Source of the DNA: a virus
Direction: 5' to 3' (one strand)
DNA length: 29,697 nt
IMG/VR virus record: IMGVR_UViG_3300047564_000876
Location: 1 to 29,697 of that record
Shown: in pieces, positions 8,920 to 16,776 of the stretch
Position numbering within the stretch: the first letter of the stretch is position 1
Layout: every line of letters starts with the position of its first letter
Program-made: the position numbers and the translations under genes
Notes under the pieces: model-generated
Databases searched by the model: none
What the model saw: the letters and a program-made list of their open reading frames with translations, nothing else
What the model was told of the DNA's origin: nothing

Positions 8920-9123
8920 ATGGACACAAAACTTATTGAAGCACTGCTGATTGAGCGTGAAGGCTATGTGCGTAGGAATCTTCCTGCACGCATCAAAGCA
9001 GTTGATGAAGCACTGCGCAACGCTGGTTACACAAAGACCAGCGCACCTGTTGAGACTGCAACTGCTGAACCTGTCGCAGAACGCGCATCAAAGCCTGCTG
9101 CAAGAAAGCGCATGACTGACTAG
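8920..9123 (+). CDS. small conserved head-tail region protein
   Basis: This 67-aa protein starts MDTKLIEALLIEREGYVRRN. It has an N-terminal amphipathic helix followed by a low-complexity Ala/Pro/Lys tail ending in KPAARKRMTD. Similar short proteins with an EREGYVRRGL-like motif lie between capsid and connector genes in many actinophages, and their role is not known to me. I chose the ATG at 8920 over an in-frame TTG at 8908, which lies close to the stem-loop. It is separated from the connector gene by 2 nt. Confidence 0.75.
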   Translation: MDTKLIEALLIEREGYVRRNLPARIKAVDEALRNAGYTKTSAPVETATAEPVAERASKPAARKRMTD

Positions 9124-9125
9124 CA

Positions 9126-9728
9126 ATGGCAATCACAAATGGATATTGCACACTGGCACAGGTCAAGTCTGCATTGCGTCTGAATGACAGCAATGATGAC
9201 ACGCTGATTGAATCAGCAATTCAGTCTGCGTCACGCAGAATTGATGGGTACTGCAATCGCTGGTTCTACAAGACCAGTCAGACACCTGTTCAGGTTTATC
9301 CTGCAAGCATCTATGAATGTGGCGTGTTGAACGACATTGCCAACAGCAGTGTCACAGTCAAGATTGACAGTGTTGGTGATGGCTCATATGCGACCACATG
9401 GACACAGGGACAGCAGTATCAACTTGAACCTTTGAACACAGCCATCACAGGAAAGCCATACAGACGCATTGTGGCTATCAATGGCTATTCATTCCCTATC
9501 GCAGTTGACAAGCCACTGGTGCAGGTCACAGCGCAGTGGGGCTGGAACGCTGTTCCTGCTGATGTTGAGCAGGCTTGCATTCTTCTTTCTATGCGTCAGT
9601 TCGCACGATTGAACGCAGCACTTGGTGTTGTCGGCTTTGCTGACATGGCTATTCAGGTGCGTGCTGTTGACCCTGATGTGCGTGACTTGTTGCAACAGTT
9701 TGTTCTTCCTACTGCTGGTGCAATCTGA
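9126..9728 (+). CDS. head-tail connector / adaptor protein (gp6-like)
   Basis: This 200-aa protein probably binds the portal and forms the adaptor ring at the head-tail joint. The N-terminal CTLAQVKSALRLNDSNDDTLIESAIQSASRRIDGYCNRWF pattern (split here: YCTLAQVKSALRLND and ASRRIDGYCNRWF, about residues 7-47) is characteristic of the family. The C-terminal VPADVEQACILLSMRQFARL also fits. Its start follows the small upstream gene by 2 nt and its TGA overlaps the next ATG at 9728. Confidence 0.85.
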   Translation: MAITNGYCTLAQVKSALRLNDSNDDTLIESAIQSASRRIDGYCNRWFYKTSQTPVQVYPASIYECGVLNDIANSSVTVKIDSVGDGSYATTWTQGQQYQLEPLNTAITGKPYRRIVAINGYSFPIAVDKPLVQVTAQWGWNAVPADVEQACILLSMRQFARLNAALGVVGFADMAIQVRAVDPDVRDLLQQFVLPTAGAI

Positions 9729-10138
9729 TGTCATCAGTATCTGACATTGCTTCTGGCTTGCAGGCAAGGCTTGCCACCATCACAGGTGTGCGTGCGTATT
9801 CTTATCAACCTGAACAGTTGAATCCACCAATGGCATACCCTGTGTTGAACACTGTTTCATATCATCAGACAATGGGTATGGGTAATGCTGTCACACAGTT
9901 TGATTGGACTGTGTATGTCATTGTTGGCAGATGGGTTGACAGGGTTGCTATGACAAACCTTGATGGCTACCTATCACCAACAGGTTCAACATCTATTCGC
10001 GCAGCACTTGAAGGTGACTTGACCCTTGATGGGGCTTGTCAAAATCTTGTTGTTGCATCTTCTGCAAACATCAACGCACTAGAACAAGATGATGCAGAAT
10101 ACTTGCAGGTGTCTTTCTCAGTGACTATCTACGCATAA
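9728..10138 (+). CDS. tail terminator / head-tail joining protein
   Basis: This 136-aa protein probably caps the tail tube or joins it to the head connector. It has the layout of siphovirus tail terminator proteins: an N-terminal helix (SDIASGLQARLATITGVRAY), a beta strand region with QFDWTVYVIVGRWVDR, the short helix LDGYLSPTGSTSIRAALE, and a C-terminal YLQVSFSVTIYA strand. Gene order (connector, this gene, tail tube) supports the call. It overlaps the connector gene by one base. The precise step, stopper or terminator, cannot be decided from sequence alone. Confidence 0.7.
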   Translation: MSSVSDIASGLQARLATITGVRAYSYQPEQLNPPMAYPVLNTVSYHQTMGMGNAVTQFDWTVYVIVGRWVDRVAMTNLDGYLSPTGSTSIRAALEGDLTLDGACQNLVVASSANINALEQDDAEYLQVSFSVTIYA

Positions 10139-10148
10139 AGGAAAATCA

Positions 10149-10316
10149 ATGTTATCATTCAAAGTAATCAGCGACAATTGCACACTTGCACCACAAGGTT
10201 CAACTGTTACTGAAGCAGAACTTGATGGTCTAAACTTGCAAGCGTTGCTTGAAGGTGGACATCTTGAACCTGTTTCTTCAAAGCCACAAAAACAATCAAC
10301 AACGGAAGGTGAATAG
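10149..10316 (+). CDS. small conserved protein upstream of tail tube
   Basis: This 55-aa frame starts MLSFKVISDNCTLAPQGSTV and contains an LDGLNLQALLEGGHLEPV motif, then a polar tail. Small proteins of this pattern sit before tail tube genes in several actinophages, with unknown function. It has a good ribosome site (GGAAAA, 10140-10145) and ends 2 nt before the tail tube start. Its small size and coupling suggest a structural or assembly role, which is inference. Confidence 0.7.
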   Translation: MLSFKVISDNCTLAPQGSTVTEAELDGLNLQALLEGGHLEPVSSKPQKQSTTEGE

Positions 10317-10318
10317 TC

Positions 10319-10723
10319 ATGGCTGTTCTTGCCCTAACTGATGCAAGCATCACAATCAACAGCGTTGCACTTAGCAGCAAAGCAAACAGTGTCACTGTCA
10401 ACTATGAGATTGACGCTGTTGAAGCAACTGCGTTTGGCACAAACCACATCTTCACTGGTGGTCTGCAAAACAACTCAGTTGAAATTGCGTTGATGCAAGA
10501 CTTTGCTGCTTCACAAACAGAAGCAACTATCTACCCACTTGTAGGAACAACAACCACACTTGTTATCAAACCAACATCAGGTGTTGTTGGGGCGACAAAC
10601 CCTTCATACACAATCACAGGTGCGTTTCTTGCAAGCCATACCCCTGTGGCTGGTGGTGTTGGTGAATTGGCTATGACCACTTTGACATTCCAAGGTGGAA
10701 CTATTGTCAAGGCTGTTGCATAG
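10319..10723 (+). CDS. major tail tube protein, copy 1
   Basis: This 134-aa beta-rich protein probably builds the tail tube. The order NSVTVNYEIDAVEATAFG, GGLQNNSVEIALMQDFA, and the C-terminal LASHTPVAGGVGEL and LTFQGGT segments match small siphovirus tail tube proteins. It lacks a clear ribosome site and starts 2 nt after the preceding TAG, so translation is probably coupled. The next gene is a paralogue about 64 percent identical by my hand alignment. The two could be mixed subunits of one tube, or one could be a specialised variant. Confidence 0.8.
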   Translation: MAVLALTDASITINSVALSSKANSVTVNYEIDAVEATAFGTNHIFTGGLQNNSVEIALMQDFAASQTEATIYPLVGTTTTLVIKPTSGVVGATNPSYTITGAFLASHTPVAGGVGELAMTTLTFQGGTIVKAVA

Positions 10724-10725
10724 TC

Positions 10726-11157
10726 ATGGCTGTTCTTGCTCTCACTGATGCAGTCATCACCATTGCTGGTACTGCTGTCACCCCACGCTCAAACAGTGTG
10801 ACCCTGAATTATGAAGTTGACTCAATTGAAGTGACAGTTTTTGGTGATGTCGGCAGAAAGTTTGCTGGTTCATTGCAAAATAACTCAATCGAGATTTCAT
10901 TGATGCAAGACTTTGCAACAGTTCTTCCAGCAGGCTCACCAACAACAAGTGTTGATGCGTTGATTTATCCATTGGTAGGAACAACTACCACTGTGACAGT
11001 CAAACCAACATCTGCTGCGACATCAACCACAAACCCCATCTACACGCTGACAGGCACATTCCTAGCCAGCCACACACCTATTGCTGGTGGCGTAGGTGAA
11101 CTTGTGGTCACAACCTTGTCGTTCCAAGGTGGGACACTTACCAAAGCAACAACATAA
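10726..11157 (+). CDS. major tail tube protein, copy 2 (paralogue)
   Basis: This 143-aa protein has the same fold as the upstream gene. It shares the exact N-terminus MAVLALTDA, the SLQNNSIEISLMQDFA core and the C-terminal FLASHTPIAGGVGEL. The main difference is an insertion of about eight residues around TVLPAGSP. The junction sequence TAGTCATGGCTGTTCTTGC is repeated from the previous gene, which points to tandem duplication. Both copies retain all core segments, so both are likely functional. Confidence 0.8.
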   Translation: MAVLALTDAVITIAGTAVTPRSNSVTLNYEVDSIEVTVFGDVGRKFAGSLQNNSIEISLMQDFATVLPAGSPTTSVDALIYPLVGTTTTVTVKPTSAATSTTNPIYTLTGTFLASHTPIAGGVGELVVTTLSFQGGTLTKATT

Positions 11158-11178
11158 TCAAGTTAGGACAGCAACAAA

Positions 11179-11472
11179 ATGAAAATGGAAATGCGCGTCA
11201 TCTTCAATGATGGCAACACAAAAGACTGCACAGCAATCTTTGCTGACTTTGTAGCGTTTGAACGCACATGGAATCGCAGTGTCACCAAGTTTGAAACAGA
11301 ACTGCGTTTGACCGACATTGCATGGTTGGCATGGAAAACCCAAATCAGAATGAAGAACACACAAGAACAGTTTGATATCTGGCTTGAATCAGTTGAAACA
11401 ATTGATGTGATTGCTGAAGAAGTACCTGACGCACCTGAAGAAGTGAAGCAGGAAACAGTCCCTTTGGACTAG
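11179..11472 (+). CDS. tail assembly chaperone G
   Basis: This 97-aa protein is the short product of a G/G-T pair that chaperones the tape measure during tail assembly. It lies after the tail tube and before the tape measure genes, which is the standard position. The core FADFVAFERTWNRSVTKFETELRLTDIAWLAWK (in parts: ADFVAFERTWNRS and LRLTDIAWLAWK) matches the tail chaperone fold, and the C-terminus is acidic (EEVPDAPEEVKQETVPLD). The stop lies 4 nt after a -1 slippery heptamer. The start is preceded by a modest AGGACAG site. Confidence 0.82.
   Translation: MKMEMRVIFNDGNTKDCTAIFADFVAFERTWNRSVTKFETELRLTDIAWLAWKTQIRMKNTQEQFDIWLESVETIDVIAEEVPDAPEEVKQETVPLD
11460..11466 (+). other. programmed -1 ribosomal frameshift site (slippery heptamer)
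   Basis: The heptamer C CCT TTG, read in the frame of the upstream gene, fits the X XXY YYZ rule with X=C, Y=T and Z=G. Slipping back one base at CCT TTG gives CCC TTT and continues at GGA (11466), opening a 57-codon frame. The zero-frame stop TAG follows at 11470-11472. Such sites are a conserved feature of siphovirus tail chaperone genes. Confidence 0.8.
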
Positions 11473-11639
11473 ACAGCACATATGGCAAGTTCATCACTGT
11501 TTGTGTTGAAGCAGGGATTCCACCATCTGTGTTGATTGAAGAAGATGTGCGTGACATTCTTTCAATGTGGGAATATATAAACAGCAGGCACAAGGCTGCT
11601 GAACGCATTGGTCAAGGAATGAACACAGGCAGATTGTAA
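11466..11639 (+). CDS. tail assembly chaperone T region (made only as G-T fusion)
   Basis: This -1 frame adds 57 residues after residue 96 of the G protein, giving a fusion of about 153 aa. The extension reads GLDSTYGKFITVCVEAGIPP and continues through VLIEEDVRDILSMWEYINSR to a TAA at 11637-11639. Its composition (AGIPP, helical DVRDIL, basic C-terminus) resembles the T part of other phage chaperones. The frame has no usable start of its own: the ATG at 11482 is in another frame and stops after 17 codons. The fusion therefore depends on the CCCTTTG site. Confidence 0.8.
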   Translation, partial: GLDSTYGKFITVCVEAGIPPSVLIEEDVRDILSMWEYINSRHKAAERIGQGMNTGRL

Positions 11640-11648
11640 GGTAGTGCA

Positions 11649-12293
11649 ATGGCGCAGTTGAATCAGACAATGGTGCATGGAATCAAACCTGTGCTGGAAG
11701 TTCTGCGCACATTAGAGCGCGACACATACAAGCAAATTGTTGATGATTTGAAAGACAACACCAATGACCTGCGTGTTGCTGTCATGAATGATTTTCCTGA
11801 TAAACCTTGGAATAGTTCAACAGGCAAAATCAACTGGACTAAGTACGGAAGAACACAGCGTGGTCGCAAACCAAAAGATTCTGCTGGTGCTTCTTTCCCA
11901 CGCTGGCAGGCAAGCAAAGTCAAGCGTGGTGTCAGCATCAAGGTTGGTGGGCGCAAGGTAAGACGCACCAATTCATATCCGATTCTGCGCATTGTGCAAT
12001 CTGATGGTGCAGGTCAAATCTATGACCTAGCAAAAAACCAGCAAGGTTCAGGTTTTGTCGGCAAGCAGTTTGTGCAGAATCTCAACGCATCAGGCAAGCC
12101 TTCAAGAGTGATGTGGAAATCTGCTGCAAAGAACTATCCACTGGTAGAACATAAAGTGATGCGCATCATCAATGATGTTGAAAAGCGTTTCACTGCACAG
12201 ATTTCAAGACAAACTGAACTGCGTACAGCGCAATCAATTAGAGCAAGCAAGCAGGCACGCACTGCACTTGGGCGATTTGGAAAGATGTTGTAG
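11649..12293 (+). CDS. basic tail-module protein of unknown function
   Basis: This 214-aa protein is unrecognised. It is very basic (RGRKPKD, SKVKRGVSIKVGGRKVRR) and has an N-terminal helix with VLEVLRTLERDTYKQIVDDL. The SYPILRIVQSDGAGQIYDLA core and overall plan loosely recall HK97 gp10-like tail-completion proteins, but the position between the chaperones and the tape measure is unusual for that family. It has an AAGG ribosome site at 11638-11641 and ends 2 nt before the tape measure start. A structural or assembly role is inferred from context. Confidence 0.65.
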   Translation: MAQLNQTMVHGIKPVLEVLRTLERDTYKQIVDDLKDNTNDLRVAVMNDFPDKPWNSSTGKINWTKYGRTQRGRKPKDSAGASFPRWQASKVKRGVSIKVGGRKVRRTNSYPILRIVQSDGAGQIYDLAKNQQGSGFVGKQFVQNLNASGKPSRVMWKSAAKNYPLVEHKVMRIINDVEKRFTAQISRQTELRTAQSIRASKQARTALGRFGKML

Positions 12294-12295
12294 TC

Positions 12296-14884
12296 ATGGC
12301 TGTTGTAGTCCCCATTATCAGCACCTTTGATGCAAAGGGTGTCACGCGCGCAATCAAGGATTTTCAAAAACTTGATGGTGCTGGCGAGAAGAGCGCATCA
12401 GTATTACTGAACACAAACAAAGCAGTGAACACGCTTGGAAAGAACTTTGCAAAGTTTGGTGGTATTGCTGCAGGTGTTGCTGGCGTGGTTGGTGGTTCTC
12501 TTGTCAAGGCTGCATATGAATCACAGAAGGTGATGCGTCAGACACAAGCAATTGTGACTGCGACTGGTGGTGCTGCAGGTTTGACAGCAAAGCAGGTCAG
12601 TGATTTGGCTGAATCAATGTCTGTGAAAACAGGTCTTGATGATGAAGCAATCCAGACCAGCATGAATATGTTGCTGACTTTCAAACAAGTCAGGAATGAA
12701 GTTGGTGCAGGCAACGACATTTTCAATCGTGCTTCTATGGCAATGCTTGATTTGGGCAATGTGTTTGGTTCGACTGATGCTGCAGCAAAGATGTTGGGCA
12801 AAGCGTTGTCTGACCCAATCAAGGGTGTGTCTGCGTTGGCGCGTGCAGGTGTGAACTTTAGTGCGTCACAGCGTGAACAAATCAAGACCCTTGTTCAATC
12901 AGGCAAAGTTCTTGAAGCACAGAAGTTGATTCTGAAAGAAGTTGAATCACAGGTTGGTGGTACTGCTGCAGCAGGTGCAACAGGGTTTGACCGTATGCGT
13001 GTTGCGTTGGGTAACGCTGCTGAAGATTTGGGTGGCGTACTGATTCCATATGTTGAACGCTTTTCAAACTTTGTGATTCATCGTGTTGTTCCTGTTCTCG
13101 AACAGTTCTCAGTGATGCTTGGTGAGCGTGGTTTGGGTGGCGCATTCAGTTATCTGGTTGGGTCAATTGTGCGTGGTGTCTGGAATATGGGCAATCTAGG
13201 AAAGACAATCACAATCATCATTGGTTTGTTTGCTGCTTTGAAGGTTGCAGTGATGACATTCACTGCTGTTCAAACAGCGTTGACTATTGCAGCGCAGGTG
13301 ACAACAGGTGCTTTGAATGCACAGATTGTTGCGTTGAACGCAACCAAGGTTGCCATGCTTGCAGCAGGTGGTGTCACAGCGTTGCTGACTGTTGCTGCAT
13401 CTTTGTATGCAATATATGCAACTAACAAATCAAAAGCAGTGACAAGCACACGCAACTTTTCAGAAGCATTGTTTGAAGAAGGTGAAGCACAGAAGCAAGC
13501 AGTGGTTGAACTTGTCAAATCACAAAAGGCTTTTGAGTATCTAGGCAAGATTTTGAATATGTCTGGTCAGGGGCTTGGTGCTTTTGAACAATATTTGAAT
13601 GATGGTTCTGGTGCGCTGGCACAGTTGAAAGACAGAATTGATGCTGCTGTCAAAGCCAATCGTGACATGATTATCTTCAATCAGAAGGGTCAAGGGTTCA
13701 CGATTCCTGCCAAAGATGTCAAGGTGTATCAAAAAGCACTTGAAGATTTGATGTCAAAGCAGAAAGAATACAAAGACATTCAAAAGACTTTGAAGGGTCT
13801 TGGTATTGATGTTGACCCTAAGCCACTGAACACTTTGGGCAATACTGTGTTGACTGCTGCTGAAAAGTTCAAACGATTCAGTGACGCAGCCAAAACATTA
13901 TCTAGTGACCAGAAGAATCTGCGTGAAGCGTTGAAGAACACAACATCAGCGCAGAAGTCTTTACAGTCTGCGACTGACAATGTTGCTGTTGCACAAGCCA
14001 AACTGAATCAGATTGCAAAGGGTTATGGGCTTGGTTCGACTGAAGCCAACACAGCGCAAGGTGAATTGAACAAAGCAAATAGAGAAGCAACGCAGGCTGG
14101 TTATGACCTGACAAAAGCCAATTATGCAGTGAGTGACGCACAGGAAGAATTGCGCAAAGCGCGTGCGCGTAATAATCCACGCCAGATTGAAGAAGCAGAA
14201 ATTGCTTTGGGTGAAGCATTGCTTGCACAAATTGATGCACAGCAGAATGTCAAGACAACAACTGATGCTGTGACTGAAGCACAAACCAAACTGAATGAAA
14301 CAATCAATGGTGCTTCTATCCAGTCTGATACTTACAAGACTGCATTGACTGAACTTGAATCTGCACAGCAGGCACAACTTGAAGCCATTGACAAAGTGCG
14401 TGAAGCCAAAGAGCGTGAACTAGAAACCACACGCAATCTTGCAAAGGCTGAAATCATTTTGCGTAAAGCCAAAGGTGGCTTGACCAAATCACAGATGGCT
14501 GCAGCCAACAAACTGTTGAAGCAGTTGAACACACCTGTCACTGTTACTGTGCCGACACCATCACCTACTGCTGGTGTGACATCACCAACTTCTGTGTCTG
14601 TTTCATCTTCACCAATGTCAAACTTCGATTGGTCAGGTATCAATGTTGGTGGTCTAGCAACACTGGCTGAAGGTGGGCTGGTAACAAAACCAACCTTTGC
14701 GTTGATTGGTGAAGGTGGCGAATCTGAAGCAGTGATTCCATTGTCAAAGATGGGCAACATGAGTGGTGACACAATAATCAATATGACTGTCACCAGCGCA
14801 GACCCCAACGCAGTTGTTGAAGCATTGCGTATATACATGAGACGCAATGGAAGCGTACCTATCAAGGTAAGTAATCTCTACTAA
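12296..14884 (+). CDS. tape measure protein
   Basis: This 862-aa protein sets tail length and probably helps DNA cross the host membrane. Evidence includes a TMP-type N-terminal half with a Gly/Ala-rich segment (GGIAAGVAGVVGGSLVKAAYES, in parts), conserved tape-measure motifs (SMSVKTGLDDEAI, ALSDPIKGVSALARAGVNFS, MRVALGNAAEDLGGVLIPYV), hydrophobic segments about residues 300-375, and a long coiled coil (about 520-740). The C-terminal ALIGEGGESEAVIPLSKMG is also typical. At roughly 1.5 angstrom per residue the tail would be about 130 nm, which is an estimate. It starts with no clear ribosome site 2 nt after the previous gene. Confidence 0.92.
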   Translation: MAVVVPIISTFDAKGVTRAIKDFQKLDGAGEKSASVLLNTNKAVNTLGKNFAKFGGIAAGVAGVVGGSLVKAAYESQKVMRQTQAIVTATGGAAGLTAKQVSDLAESMSVKTGLDDEAIQTSMNMLLTFKQVRNEVGAGNDIFNRASMAMLDLGNVFGSTDAAAKMLGKALSDPIKGVSALARAGVNFSASQREQIKTLVQSGKVLEAQKLILKEVESQVGGTAAAGATGFDRMRVALGNAAEDLGGVLIPYVERFSNFVIHRVVPVLEQFSVMLGERGLGGAFSYLVGSIVRGVWNMGNLGKTITIIIGLFAALKVAVMTFTAVQTALTIAAQVTTGALNAQIVALNATKVAMLAAGGVTALLTVAASLYAIYATNKSKAVTSTRNFSEALFEEGEAQKQAVVELVKSQKAFEYLGKILNMSGQGLGAFEQYLNDGSGALAQLKDRIDAAVKANRDMIIFNQKGQGFTIPAKDVKVYQKALEDLMSKQKEYKDIQKTLKGLGIDVDPKPLNTLGNTVLTAAEKFKRFSDAAKTLSSDQKNLREALKNTTSAQKSLQSATDNVAVAQAKLNQIAKGYGLGSTEANTAQGELNKANREATQAGYDLTKANYAVSDAQEELRKARARNNPRQIEEAEIALGEALLAQIDAQQNVKTTTDAVTEAQTKLNETINGASIQSDTYKTALTELESAQQAQLEAIDKVREAKERELETTRNLAKAEIILRKAKGGLTKSQMAAANKLLKQLNTPVTVTVPTPSPTAGVTSPTSVSVSSSPMSNFDWSGINVGGLATLAEGGLVTKPTFALIGEGGESEAVIPLSKMGNMSGDTIINMTVTSADPNAVVEALRIYMRRNGSVPIKVSNLY

Positions 14885-16023
14885 TGGCAACACAGCAATA
14901 CACAGCGCAGTATTCAGTAGGTGGTTCTGTTTGGACTTCTTTATCTAACCTGCAATCAGTGACTATCAACATTGGTAATCAAGAGCAGTTGCAACAAATC
15001 AAAGCATCAACAGCGCAACTAAGGTTCAGATACCCAACTGGTTACGCATCACCTATCACACAGTTAGTGCCATCAACATTTGTGCGCATTGTGAACACAA
15101 CACCTAGCAGTGGCAACTACACAATTTATTGTGGGCGAATCGCAAATGTATCTGCTGAATATGGCATTCCATATTCAGGTGGTGTTGGTGTATCTGATTA
15201 TCTCGACATAGACCTAGAAGGCACATTCGCTGAAATGGGGCGATTGCAGGCAAATGGATATGTCATGAGTGCTGGCACGATAGCAAACCAGTTGACTGCT
15301 TCAACAGCATATGGTGCGCTTGCATCATGGGATAGCACCACTACACAAAACATTGCTGGCACAACAATTGATGGAACATGGGGTGATTGGGTTTCACAAT
15401 TAGCATTGACTACCAATGCGCGTTTGGTTGATGGCAGTGAACCAAACATGGTCAATGGTGTCTATACATTGCGTTCACCATTTGCAGACAAAATCGCTAC
15501 AGTCAATTTTTCTGATACAACAAACAACGCAACTAATCAGGTTTATAGCGACATCACTTTTGAAAGCCTTGCAGACAACTACTACACACAGGTGATTGTT
15601 ACCCCTGAATCATATGCTGAACAAGTTGTGCCAGCAGGGTCAACAACAGGTAGGTCATACCAAGTCAACACACTGAACGCTAGTGAAGCAGACGCATTGG
15701 ATTTTGCAAATTATTTGTTGTCGAATTACAACACACAACAGTTGACTATTTCATCTATTACTTGCATGGGTGAAGCACAGAACAGTTTTCAACTAGACAA
15801 GATTGCAGCAAACAATTTCTACAACTTGGTTGGCTACTACATAAATGTTGTTTTTCGGGGGACTACATATCCATGTGTAGTTGAAGGGGTAACAATGTCA
15901 GCAACACCATCAAGTTCACGATTCACTTACTATCTATCAGGTGGTTCATTGAATAACTTTTTGCGTTTGGATAACGCAACCTATGGAACATTAGACAACA
16001 ATAGATTGGGTTTTGGGTATTGA
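14884..16023 (+). CDS. minor tail protein, hub-like
   Basis: This 379-aa protein follows the tape measure, where siphoviruses encode the distal tail or hub proteins. It has a beta-rich N-terminal part (YSVGGSVWTSLSNLQSVTIN; later VRIVNTTPSSGNYTIYCGRI) and a middle segment DWVSQLALTTNARLVDG. The C-terminal half includes IVTPESYAEQVVPAGS and DALDFANYLLSNY. This layout is like actinophage minor tail proteins related to the tail hub. It overlaps the tape measure stop by one base and ends one base before the next start. I cannot distinguish distal tail protein from hub. Confidence 0.72.
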   Translation: MATQQYTAQYSVGGSVWTSLSNLQSVTINIGNQEQLQQIKASTAQLRFRYPTGYASPITQLVPSTFVRIVNTTPSSGNYTIYCGRIANVSAEYGIPYSGGVGVSDYLDIDLEGTFAEMGRLQANGYVMSAGTIANQLTASTAYGALASWDSTTTQNIAGTTIDGTWGDWVSQLALTTNARLVDGSEPNMVNGVYTLRSPFADKIATVNFSDTTNNATNQVYSDITFESLADNYYTQVIVTPESYAEQVVPAGSTTGRSYQVNTLNASEADALDFANYLLSNYNTQQLTISSITCMGEAQNSFQLDKIAANNFYNLVGYYINVVFRGTTYPCVVEGVTMSATPSSSRFTYYLSGGSLNNFLRLDNATYGTLDNNRLGFGY

Positions 16024-16024
16024 T

Positions 16025-16582
16025 ATGGCAACACCACCAGTATTTACAGCAGGACAGGTACTCACTACAGCACACATGAACGCTGTTGGTTTGTGGCTTG
16101 TCAAGACACAGACAATATCTGTTGCAGCGACAACACAAGATGTAACCAGTTGCTTTACTAGTGATTACTCAAACTACAGAATTGTGTTTGATGGGATTAC
16201 AGCGTCAGCACCAATTGGTTTGCTGCTGCAATTTCTAGTCACCACCACCCCAACCACAGCAAACTATTACGGCAGCGGATTAGAAATCAGCCTTGCAGGA
16301 ACAGTCACAGGTACTTTCTCAAATAACCAGTCATCTTGTGGCACACAGATTGTTGGCAACACAACACCATCAGGTGGAATCATTGAAGTGTTCGCACCAC
16401 AAAAGGCGACCCGTACCAGTTTCACATCGGGCGGTATCGATGTGCGCACGACAGGCTCACCGTATCGTTCATCGGCTGGCTTTCAAGATTCAAACACACA
16501 GTTTGATGGGTTGAGAATCTTGACTGGTGGTGCAACAACAATTACTGGTGGCACAATTCGCGTTTATGGATACCGCAACTGA
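16025..16582 (+). CDS. receptor-binding-type minor tail protein
   Basis: This 185-aa protein begins with FTAGQVLTTAHMNAVGLWLV (residues 7-26), a signature of phage tail and fibre proteins. A jelly-roll-like beta domain follows that ends IRILTGG and TIRVYGYRN, as in other phage receptor-binding heads. The ATG at 16025 is chosen over an in-frame TTG at 16013 inside the preceding gene. The segment 16400-16480 uses more CpG and TCG codons than neighbouring genes, which may mark an exchanged tip domain. The gene overlaps the next start by one base. Confidence 0.75.
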   Translation: MATPPVFTAGQVLTTAHMNAVGLWLVKTQTISVAATTQDVTSCFTSDYSNYRIVFDGITASAPIGLLLQFLVTTTPTTANYYGSGLEISLAGTVTGTFSNNQSSCGTQIVGNTTPSGGIIEVFAPQKATRTSFTSGGIDVRTTGSPYRSSAGFQDSNTQFDGLRILTGGATTITGGTIRVYGYRN

Positions 16583-16776
16583 TGGAAACTGAAATCATTG
16601 TTGCTTTGATTGGTGCATCAGTCACGCTGATTGTCACGCTACTGGAAAGAACACGCAGACAAAACAACAAAGACCACGCAAGCAATTCAAGCAAACTAGA
16701 TGCAATTGCAGACAAGATAGATACCGTTGACAGCAGATTAGGCGCACACTTTGAATGGCACGCACACAAAGATTGA
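16582..16776 (+). CDS. small membrane protein with coiled coil (possible lysis accessory)
   Basis: This 64-aa protein has one N-terminal membrane segment (about residues 4-22, IIVALIGASVTLIVTLLER), a basic stretch (RTRRQNNK), and a short amphipathic helix (LDAIADKIDTVDSRL). The plan resembles small holin-associated or XhlA-like phage membrane proteins. It overlaps the receptor-binding gene by one base and the PA14 gene by 22 nt. It stands at the start of the lysis region, so a role in membrane permeabilisation is plausible but unproven. Confidence 0.65.
   Translation: METEIIVALIGASVTLIVTLLERTRRQNNKDHASNSSKLDAIADKIDTVDSRLGAHFEWHAHKD

Noticed and set aside
11482-11535. Separate small gene starting at 11482
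   Set aside because: It stops after 17 codons; the long open frame there is the -1 frame continuing the chaperone gene.
14332-14865. Antisense open frame in the tape measure gene
   Set aside because: It is a shadow of the real coding frame with no start context.
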